Shown here in pieces: positions 1-7,400 of a DNA stretch of 19,727 nucleotides. Position 1 is the stretch's first letter; every line of letters begins with the position of its first letter. The stretch comes from JAHRAH01 sp051009015 (GTDB taxonomy: Bacteria; Pseudomonadota; Gammaproteobacteria; Tethybacterales; Persebacteraceae). Under the pieces are notes generated by a model. It saw only the letters and a list, made by a program, of their open reading frames with translations, did no database searches and was not told where the DNA came from. The stretch spans positions 1 through 19,727 of the forward strand of contig JBPCWZ010000036.1 of the NCBI GenBank assembly GCA_051009015.1, read 5' to 3'. A program made the translations under genes and the position numbers.

Positions 1-472
1 AATCGGCGGCGGTCAATGCGGCGGTTTGTTGCCAGCCGGAAACGGCGACTTGCGCGTTTGTCATATCATCGCCGCGAATATCCAATGCCAAAAGTATTCT
101 GCCCGGATATTCCCTGATAATCTTCTCCCGCCATGTTTGGTCTTTTGCCGCGGCGGTGCCGATAATCATAAAGTCCGCTCCGGCATCGGCGGCTTTTTGT
201 AATGCATCATCACAGCGCAATCCGCCGCCGAGTTGCACTTTCATTTTGCCGTTTGTTTTTTGCAGTATTCTTTTTACCGCTTCGGCATTGTCGCCGCTTG
301 CGCGGGCGGCGTCCAAATCAACAATATGCAATCTGCCAAAACCGGCATCGGCAAAGCGTGCGGCAACAGCCGCCGGATCGCGCCCGAAGACGCTAACCTT
401 GCCGTAATCACCGCGGACAAGGCGCACGCACTCGCCCGCCAAAATATCAATCGCCGGTATTACCGAAAACAT
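1..472 (-). CDS. hisA: HisA, phosphoribosylformimino-AICAR isomerase (5' part, runs off the left edge)
   Basis: Reading the minus strand from the ATG at 472 gives 157 residues of an open frame that continues past base 1. The start matches HisA, the (beta/alpha)8-barrel that performs the Amadori isomerisation of ProFAR to PRFAR in histidine synthesis. Visible marks are IPAIDI (catalytic Asp at residue 9), VRLVRGDYGK, LHIVDLDAA, the phosphate-binding QLGGGLR (about 80-86), IIGTAA (103-108) and the second catalytic Asp in LLALDIR (residue 131). About 90 C-terminal residues are missing because the window ends. The start is only 16 bases after the tRNA-fMet gene and has no recognisable Shine-Dalgarno; no other in-frame start lies between it and the tRNA. 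HisF is the nearest alternative, but the short N terminus and VRLxxGDY favour HisA. Confidence 0.9.
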   Translation of the reverse strand, partial: MFSVIPAIDILAGECVRLVRGDYGKVSVFGRDPAAVAARFADAGFGRLHIVDLDAARASGDNAEAVKRILQKTNGKMKVQLGGGLRCDDALQKAADAGADFMIIGTAAAKDQTWREKIIREYPGRILLALDIRGDDMTNAQVAVSGWQQTAALTAAD

Positions 473-488
473 AAAAACATAATGCGCG

Positions 489-562
<74 letters not shown>

Positions 563-588
563 CCGCTATTCTACCGCAAAAACGCACA

Positions 589-1746
589 CTATCGGCGGCT
601 TTTTTGACTTTTTGTTTTGGCGACTTCGGCAAGAATCTCCGCCGTGTGTTCGCCTTTGCGCGGCGGCGGCAGAGGATGGGTTTTTGCCATGCCGTCAAAC
701 AGCGGCGGAAAACGCAAAGCGCCGATGCCGTCTTTTTTGATATGCATCTTGCGATGGCGCACCTGCTTGTCGGCAAATGCTTCGTTGATGGTATTGACCG
801 GAGCGGCGGGGACGGCGGCGGCGGCAAAAAGTTTCAACCAATGACGGCGCGGTTTTGTCATCGTCCGCGCTTCTATGATATCGGTCATTTCGCGGCGATG
901 GCGCAACCTTGCGGCATTGTCGGCAAAACGCGCATCGGCTTTTATATCCAGCACCGCGCACAATCTGCCAAACTGCCCGTCATTGCCGCAGGCGATAATC
1001 ATCGGCGCATCTTTGGCATTGATAGTTTGATACGGCGCGATATTCGGATGACGGTTGCCCAGCCGCCGGGGATGCAAACCGGCAAAAGCATTTTGCGCCT
1101 GATTCGCCAAAACGCCAACCATGCAATCCAAAAGCGATATGTCTATGTGCGCGCCCTTGCCTGTTTCGCGGCTTTGGTGCAATGCGGACAAAACAGCCGA
1201 TGCGCCATATACCCCGGCGAAAATATCGGCAAAAGCCACGCCCATTTTTTGCGCTCCGCCGTCTTCTTCGCCGGTAATATCCATCACGCCGCTAATGCCC
1301 TGCACAATAAAATCATAACCGGGCAAGCGGGAATAAGGACCGGTTTGCCCGAAGCCGGTAAGAGAACAATAAACCAACTGCGGTTTTTTCCGCCGCAACG
1401 ATGCGGCATCCAAGCCGAACTTTTTCAGCGCGCCGACTTTGAAGTTTTCCACGACGACATCCGAGTGCAATGCAAGTTGCCGCACCGCTTTGACATCGGC
1501 GGCGTTATTGAAATCGGCGGTTATGGAACGCTTGCCGCGGTTGCAGGCGCAAAAATACGCCGCCGTCTTCTCCCCCCGCACATCAACAAAAGGCGGACCC
1601 CAATAACGCGTTTCATCGCCGAGCGGATGCTCCACCTTAATAACATCCGCCCCCATATCGGCAAGCATCTGACAAAGCCACGGACCCGCCAAAACCCGCG
1701 CCAACTCCAAAACCCGAATCGGCGGTGTCGCAGTTTTGGCGGGCAT
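589..1746 (-). CDS. CaiB/BaiF family III CoA-transferase, probably succinyl-CoA:glutarate CoA-transferase
   Basis: The protein has 385 residues from the ATG at 1746. A TTG at 1761 would add five residues; neither start has a clear Shine-Dalgarno, and I prefer the ATG. The N terminus RVLELARVLAGPW...GADVIKVEHP is the signature of family III CoA-transferases, which move CoA through a glutamyl/aspartyl-CoA anhydride. The expected catalytic Asp is in ISLLDCMV (residue 207 from this start). WGPPFVD, VVENFKVG, YCSLTGFGQTGPY and PVNTINEAFAD closely resemble the glutarate-specific branch (human SUGCT/C7orf10). The gene lies one locus away from a glutaryl-CoA dehydrogenase, which supports glutarate + succinyl-CoA to glutaryl-CoA. 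The exact substrate is inferred. It ends with a basic tail (TKSQKSRR). Confidence 0.85.
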   Translation of the reverse strand: MPAKTATPPIRVLELARVLAGPWLCQMLADMGADVIKVEHPLGDETRYWGPPFVDVRGEKTAAYFCACNRGKRSITADFNNAADVKAVRQLALHSDVVVENFKVGALKKFGLDAASLRRKKPQLVYCSLTGFGQTGPYSRLPGYDFIVQGISGVMDITGEEDGGAQKMGVAFADIFAGVYGASAVLSALHQSRETGKGAHIDISLLDCMVGVLANQAQNAFAGLHPRRLGNRHPNIAPYQTINAKDAPMIIACGNDGQFGRLCAVLDIKADARFADNAARLRHRREMTDIIEARTMTKPRRHWLKLFAAAAVPAAPVNTINEAFADKQVRHRKMHIKKDGIGALRFPPLFDGMAKTHPLPPPRKGEHTAEILAEVAKTKSQKSRR

Positions 1747-1778
1747 TGTTGTATCGGTCAAGAGATTGTCGCTTTTTC

Positions 1779-1784
1779 ATTATA
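1779..1784 (-). promoter_or_regulatory. Perfect -10 box (TATAAT) for the CoA-transferase
   Basis: The minus strand reads TATAAT here. It would place the transcription start near 1772, about 26 bases before the preferred ATG at 1746. No convincing -35 lies 16-18 bases upstream, so the promoter may be weak or activator-dependent. Confidence 0.45.
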
Positions 1785-1794
1785 ACAACACAAA

Positions 1795-1838
1795 CCCGCA
1801 AAAAAACAGCGTATAATCGGGCATCATCATTTTGCGGG
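1795..1838. promoter_or_regulatory. Inverted repeat in the divergent promoter region (possible operator)
   Basis: CCCGCAAAA at 1795-1803 is mirrored perfectly by TTTTGCGGG at 1830-1838, with a 26-base spacer. The spacer contains the plus-strand -10 box at 1812-1817. The repeat sits between two divergent genes, as expected for an operator, but the sequence alone does not show a binding protein. Confidence 0.4.
1812..1817 (+). promoter_or_regulatory. -10 box (TATAAT) for the RlmJ-like gene
   Basis: A perfect TATAAT precedes the ATG at 1864 by 46 bases. The bases 17 upstream (CACAAA) are a poor -35. A Shine-Dalgarno (AAAGGA) lies at about 1851-1856, upstream of the ATG. Confidence 0.45.
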
Positions 1839-1863
1839 ACACAACACACGAAAGGATGCACAA

Positions 1864-2712
1864 ATGACGGAAAATAAAAGTTTGCCCTACGAGATGGGAA
1901 ACGCCGGAGATTTAATCAAACACGGCGCGCTCGCCCTTTTCGTGCAGTGGTGGTGCGAAAACAATCCCACAGAAGTGCTACGCTTTGCCGACCCTTTCGG
2001 CGGTTGCCCGCAGAAAGAGTTGGAAAACGACAAAAGCGGCAACGAGATTAAAAGGCGGCTGAACGAGTTGGCGACTTATAGCGCCGATGTCGACGGGTTT
2101 AACGGCGCCGCCATCGCCGGATGCCTTTGGGACGGCGATACCTACCACAACAGCGGGCATATTGTCGCCAAAGCCGTGCGGGAATACGGCAAAACGCCGG
2201 AAGTTTGGACTTCGGACAAATGCCGCGACAGGCGCGAACAATTGGAAGAATCGCGCTTGTGCATGCTACATAAAAAATATGGCGGCTACCAATGCGACGA
2301 TGGCTATTCCATTCTCTCGCATGCGGGGGATTTTGATTTGGTGCTGATTGACCCGTTTAGAAAGTTTTGGGAAGAGCCGCGAAAAGGGCAACTGCCATCT
2401 TTGGCGGAAATCAAACAAAAAGCCGAAGAAAACAAGGATGTTTGCCTCGCCGTTTTCTTGGTGGGAAATCATGTGTTTGGGGAGTATAACCGAATGAAGA
2501 AACATTTGGATATCGCCATATCTTTGCGTTGCCCGAGAATATCGGGCAGTGTTGTCTGCGGCGAAAAAGGGAAAGCAGAAATTCTCTTGCTTTCCCAAAC
2601 ATTTGCCAGCAAGGGGCGGGAATTGCACAAGTGTTTGGCGAAATTTGGGAAAGCCGCGCAAAAAGTATTGCCGCTCGGCGGCAGGGAAATAGAGTTATGT
2701 CCGCTCAAATAA
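1864..2712 (+). CDS. RlmJ-like class I SAM-dependent methyltransferase, specificity unknown
   Basis: 282 residues and the only plus-strand gene in the window. The start YEMGNAGDLIKHGALALFVQWW (residues 9-30) parallels the GNHADVLKH segment of RlmJ, the 23S rRNA A2030 N6-methyltransferase. It is followed by a motif-I-like strand and loop (LRFADPFGG, 39-47). NSGHIVAKAVREYG (96-109) parallels the YPGSPLIARQLLRE of RlmJ, and VWTSDKCRDRREQL and CDDGYSIL follow in the expected order. FDLVLIDPF (157-165) occupies the motif IV position, but RlmJ has DPPY there and this protein has DPF, so the target or even activity may differ. The similarity is from recalled sequences. It lies between genes of glutarate catabolism and converges on the ankyrin gene with a 21-base gap. 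Confidence 0.6.
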   Translation: MTENKSLPYEMGNAGDLIKHGALALFVQWWCENNPTEVLRFADPFGGCPQKELENDKSGNEIKRRLNELATYSADVDGFNGAAIAGCLWDGDTYHNSGHIVAKAVREYGKTPEVWTSDKCRDRREQLEESRLCMLHKKYGGYQCDDGYSILSHAGDFDLVLIDPFRKFWEEPRKGQLPSLAEIKQKAEENKDVCLAVFLVGNHVFGEYNRMKKHLDIAISLRCPRISGSVVCGEKGKAEILLLSQTFASKGRELHKCLAKFGKAAQKVLPLGGREIELCPLK

Positions 2713-2733
2713 CGGCAGCAAAACAAGTGGGGG

Positions 2734-3237
2734 CTATTCCAACTCGCGCAACAACTCGTCGGCTTGTTGCCGGTTTTTTTTGCCTTGCTTTTCCATTGCG
2801 CCCTGCAGAAAAAGCGCGATGACGCTGTCTTTGCCATGCTTTACTATGGCAATATCAAGCGGCGTTATACCGTAGCGATTAGTTGCTGTAACATCCGCTC
2901 CCTTTTTAACAAGGGAGAGCGCGGTTTTGAGGGCATTGTCATGTGCCGCACAATGCAGCAAAAATGCTTTATCATCTTGATAGGTTGATGGAGAATGTTT
3001 GAGGATACCGTCCTCCAACACAAGAGGCCCCGAAGAAACCTCCTTCTGGGGACAAGATGCCTTTCTGTCGCCGATGATAGCCTTCCTAAACTCTTGCGAC
3101 AAGGGCGGCAAATGCGAGGCATTGAAAGCCGCGCCGCCGATAATGGGACTATTAGTGAAAGCCACGCCGAAAATCACGGCGAAAAGCACCGCCAAGATGG
3201 CGGCGGCGAGAAAGGTGCGGATTGCTTGCATTGTCAT
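2734..3237 (-). CDS. Small membrane-anchored ankyrin-repeat protein
   Basis: 167 residues with a good ribosome-binding site (AAAGGAAG just before the ATG at 3237). Residues 7-27 (IRTFLAAAILAVLFAVIFGVA) form one hydrophobic segment after a short N terminus with a single Arg, so the protein is probably an inner-membrane anchor or signal peptide with a periplasmic C-terminal part. Residues about 89-147 hold roughly two ankyrin repeats: FLLHCAAHDNALKTALSLVKKGADV, then the canonical TNRYGITPLDIAI start of a second. The C terminus is charged (KQGKKNRQQADELLRELE), possibly a short helix. Ankyrin repeats bind proteins; no partner can be named. It starts 45 bases after the gcdH stop on the same strand, so it could share its transcript. 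A -10-like CATAAT at 3259-3264 could also give it its own promoter. Confidence 0.75.
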   Translation of the reverse strand: MTMQAIRTFLAAAILAVLFAVIFGVAFTNSPIIGGAAFNASHLPPLSQEFRKAIIGDRKASCPQKEVSSGPLVLEDGILKHSPSTYQDDKAFLLHCAAHDNALKTALSLVKKGADVTATNRYGITPLDIAIVKHGKDSVIALFLQGAMEKQGKKNRQQADELLRELE

Positions 3238-3282
3238 GTCTTCCTTTGCGAATGCGCCATTATGCTACCACAACCGCCCGCG

Positions 3283-4458
3283 CTAAAACGCCGACAGGTT
3301 GGTTTGGGCGCGGGCTAATATCAGGGCGTGTATGTCTGCCGTGCCTTCGTAGGTGTTTACGGTCTCCAAGTTTGCCAGATGGCGGATGACGGGGTAGGAA
3401 TCGCTTATGCCGTTTGCGCCGTGCATGTCGCGCGCCGTTCGGGCGGTTGTCAATGCCATCATGCAGTTGTTGCGCTTGACCAGAGATATCAGTTGCGGCG
3501 CGTCTTGCCCCTGCTCGCGCATACGCCCCAGCCGCAATGCCGCAATAAGGGATAACGCTATGTCCGTCTGCATTTGGGCGAGTTTGTTTTGATATAACTG
3601 CTTTTGTGCCAGCGGCGCGCCAAACTGCCGCCGGTTCATCCCGTAATCGCGCGCCGCATGCCAGCAACTTTCCGCCGCGCCGACACTTCCCCAGCAAATG
3701 CCATAGCGGGCGCGGTTCAGACATTCAAAAGCGCCTTTCAAACCTTGCGCCGAAAGCATTGCCTCTTCCGGCACTGTCGCATTGTCCATTACAATGTCGC
3801 CGGTCGGGCTTGTGCGCAGGGACAGTTTGCCGATGGTTTTTGGCGCCGTCAAACCCGGCGTGGATTTTTCCAGCACAAAACCGCGCACCGCATTGTCGTG
3901 CGCCGCCGACTTCGCCCACACGACAAAAACATCGGCGATGGGGCTGTTGCTTATCCATGTTTTTATGCCGTTGAGTTTGTATCCGCCGCCGGTTTCTTCC
4001 GCGCTTGTGCGCATTGCCGACGGGTCGCTTCCCGCTTCCGGCTCCGTCAGACCGAAACAACCGACGGCATCGCCGCTTATCAAATGCGGCAGCCATTTTT
4101 GTTTTATCGCATCCGCGCCGTAGGCAAAGATGGCATGCATCGCCAACGATGCCTGCACCGAAAACATTGAACGATAACCCGAATCCACCCGCTCCAACTC
4201 GCGGGCGACAAGCCCGTAAGCGACATTGCCGACATCCGCCCCGCCCCATTCTTGCGGCATCGCCGCACCGAGCAAACCGGCATCGCCCATCGCTTTGATA
4301 ACTCCGGCATCGCCGCTTTCATCGCGATAATCTTTCACCACTCGCGGCTGCAAAACCTTTGCCGCAAAAGTCGCGGCGCTGTCGCGGATTTGCTTTTCCG
4401 CGCCGCTAAGTTGCTCCTCCGTCAAAAACGGATCGCGCCAGTCAAATGCCGCCGCCAT
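3283..4458 (-). CDS. gcdH: Glutaryl-CoA dehydrogenase
   Basis: 391 residues, the usual length for this FAD-dependent acyl-CoA dehydrogenase, which oxidises and decarboxylates glutaryl-CoA to crotonyl-CoA. Family marks are MPQEWGGADVGNVAYGLVARELERVDSGYRS, with Arg96 in the position that binds the glutaryl carboxylate. CFGLTEPEAGSDPS and GIKTWISNSPIADVFVVWAK form the FAD/substrate middle domain. GMNRRQFGAPLAQKQLYQNKLAQMQ and DMHGANGISDSYPVIRHLANLETVNTYEGT place the catalytic Glu at residue 371. The SGYRS and TYEGT combination is specific enough to choose glutaryl- over other acyl-CoA dehydrogenases. It begins 41 bases after rpoC with no terminator between, so read-through from the polymerase operon is possible. 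The CoA-transferase that would supply its substrate is downstream on the same strand, beyond the ankyrin and RlmJ-like genes. Confidence 0.93.
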   Translation of the reverse strand: MAAAFDWRDPFLTEEQLSGAEKQIRDSAATFAAKVLQPRVVKDYRDESGDAGVIKAMGDAGLLGAAMPQEWGGADVGNVAYGLVARELERVDSGYRSMFSVQASLAMHAIFAYGADAIKQKWLPHLISGDAVGCFGLTEPEAGSDPSAMRTSAEETGGGYKLNGIKTWISNSPIADVFVVWAKSAAHDNAVRGFVLEKSTPGLTAPKTIGKLSLRTSPTGDIVMDNATVPEEAMLSAQGLKGAFECLNRARYGICWGSVGAAESCWHAARDYGMNRRQFGAPLAQKQLYQNKLAQMQTDIALSLIAALRLGRMREQGQDAPQLISLVKRNNCMMALTTARTARDMHGANGISDSYPVIRHLANLETVNTYEGTADIHALILARAQTNLSAF

Positions 4459-4499
4459 TTCCGTACATCCGGTAGCCGTATAACCTTTTGCCGGTTTTG

Positions 4500-7400
4500 T
4501 TATGCCGCCGGATTATCCGGTTGTTGTTCCGGTTGCTGGTCGGGTTGTTGTTCTCCTTGTTCCTGCAACTCCACGCGGATGGTATCCTCGGCTTCTTCCG
4601 CCAGCCGGTCGCGCTCTCCAACGCGATAACTGACAAAGCCGGTGCCCGCCGGTATCAAACGCCCGACAATGATGTTTTCTTTCAAGCCGCGCAAATAATC
4701 GCGCCGCCCGCGCACCGCCGCATCGGTCAGCACTCTTGTCGTCTCCTGAAAGGATGCTTCGGAGATGAAAGAATCGGTCTGCAGCGATGCCTTGGTAATG
4801 CCCAGCAGAATGCGCTCAAACTTCATCGGCTTTTTGCCGTTTTCCGCCAGCCGCTCGTTTTCTTCCAGCGCGCTGACATAACTCATCCTGTCGCCGGGCA
4901 GATATGTCGTGTCGCCGGGGTCTCTGACTTCCACCGAGCGCATCATCTGGCGGACAATCACTTCTATGTGCTTGTCGTTTATGCTCACGCCCTGCAGGCG
5001 GTAAACCTCCTGCACTTCCTTGGCGATATGCTCCACCAATGCTTCCAAGCCGCGCATTTTCAGAATGTTGTGCGGGTTAATCTTGCCCTCCACTATCTCC
5101 TCGCCTTTTTTGACGATGCTGCCGTCCTGCACGCGAATCACCGCGTCTTTCGGCAGCAGATGCTCGTGCTCGTCAAAGAGAATCATCACCCGCTCCAATG
5201 TTCCCTCGCGCGCATCGCTTATCTCCACGCGCGCGGCTATCGGCGCGCGGACTGCGTCAAGCGGCGCGGCTATTTCGTCGCCTTCGGCGACTTCGTCGCC
5301 GTCTTTGACCGACAACTCGCGCCATCTGTGGATGGGTATTTTTTTGGCATTGCCAATCTTAACCGTGCGCCTGCCTTCGCGCTCGCCAAGGACAACCTTG
5401 CCGCTTCCGTTGGCAACAATGCCGTCTTCCGCCATAATGATAATGTCGTCTTTTTTGACATTGTCGCCCTGTTTGACTGCAATGTCGCGCCCGTTTTGCG
5501 CGGTCGCTTCCGGCGGGTTCTGGTAGTTTTTGATAATCGCAAGAATTTGCTTGGTGCGGCGCACGCCGCGCAATGCAACACGCCCGTCCGCTCCGGCGAG
5601 CATCGCCGAATCCCTGTCCGACGGCTGGCGCGCTTCAAACAACTCGGCAACGCGCGGCAAACCGCCGGTAATGTCGCGGCTTTTTGCCTGCAAAGGTTCG
5701 CGGGCGATGATATCGCCGATTCTTATCTGCTGACCGTCGCGCACGCCGAGGATAAGCACCGCGCCTTGCAGCGAAGGGCTTAACGAAATGGTAACCGATG
5801 CTTTGGTGCCGGGGACTTTGACTTCGTTGCCGTCTTTGCCGACAAACTTCAACTGCGGCACCGCGCCTTTTTTGCCCGAACGCGTGCGGATTTTTGCCTT
5901 CTCGCGAATAATGACGGACGACAAGCCGGTGCTTTCGTCCATCTGCTCGTCGGCGGAATAGCCGATATCCACATTTTCCAAAGTCGCCTTGCCGGCAAAC
6001 TCGGCGACAATCGGGCGCATAAGCGGATCGCGGACGATAAGCACTTCGCTGCCGGCGATGGCGCCGCCGTCTTTGACTTTGATGATATCGCCGTATTGAA
6101 TGCGATGACGCTCGCGCTCCTGCCCGTTTTCGTCATGCACCGATATCTCGCCGCCTTGCGATACCACTATCATCTCGCCCGCCGAATTAATGACATGGCG
6201 AATGGTATCGCTCAACTTGACCTTGCCTTTTATCTTTGCGCGAATCTCGCTTTCGGCAACCGACGACGCCGCGCCGCCGATATGAAAAGTGCGCATGGTA
6301 AGTTGCGTTCCCGGCTCGCCGATGGATTGTGCCGCGATAATGCCGACCGCTTCGCCAAGGGCGACGCCGTCCTGCTTTTTGACGCCTTTTTCGTCCCGCT
6401 CGTCGCCGCGTCCCAAATCCCTGCCGTAGCATTTGGCGCATAAGCCGTGCCTTGTCAGACACATAACGGGACTGCGCACGACAACTTCGTCAACCCCGGC
6501 TTTGTCTATTTCCAAAACCCGGGCTTCGTCCAGATACTCCCCCGCCGCAAACAACTTCTCGCCGCTTTGCGGTTTGGATACATCCTTCGCCAGAAAGCGC
6601 CCCAAAATGCGGTCGCGCAAGGGCGCGACTTCCTCGCCGCCCATAAACTCGGCGCGCAGGATAATGCCTTTTGTGGAGCCGCAATCTTTTTCTATGATGA
6701 CGACATCCTGCGTGACATCAACAAGCCGCCGGGTAAGATAACCGGAGTTGGCGGTTTTTAATGCCGTGTCCGTCAGCCCTTTGCGCCCGCCGTGGGTGGC
6801 GATAAAATATTGCAAAACCGACAACCCCTCGCGGAAGTTTGCCGTTATCGCCCGCTCCATAATGCGCCCGTCCGGACGCGCCATCAAACCGCGCATGCCC
6901 GCCAACTGCTTGATCTGCGTGGGCGAGCCGCGCGCGCCGGAATCCGCCATCATATAGATGGAATTGAACGACTCCTGCATGCGCTGTTTGCCGTCTTTGC
7001 CGGTTTGCACTTTGCCGGAAACTTCGTCAATGACGACGTCGCGCGATAGCCCGTCCATCATCGCCTTGGCGATTTTCTCGCCGGTGTCGTCCCACTCGTC
7101 AACCGATTTGTTATAACGCTCGCTTTCGGTCAGCAAGCCGCCCTGATACTGGCGCTGGGCATCGCGGATTTTTTCCTCCGTTTCGCCTATCAGTTGCGCT
7201 TTGTTTTGCGGCACGCGCATGTCGCTTACGCACATGGACAAGCCCGAACGAGTCGCCATCTCAAAGCCGAAGCGCATTAACTTGTCGCAAAATACCACCG
7301 TCTCGCGCAAGCCGCAATCGCGAAAGCAGTCATTGACGAGTTTTGCCAAATCGCGCTTTTTCAGCGCTTTGTTAACGGCGGCAAACTTCATCCTCCGCCC

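Noticed and set aside
568..573. TAGAAT, a -10-like box just upstream of the fMet tRNA
   Set aside because: It lies only 5 bases from the mature tRNA end, which would put the transcription start at or inside the tRNA, and there is no -35 at the right distance.
4459..4499. Possible terminator between rpoC and gcdH (CCGG...CCGG)
   Set aside because: Only four bases pair, with a long loop and no U-run, so it does not qualify as an intrinsic terminator.
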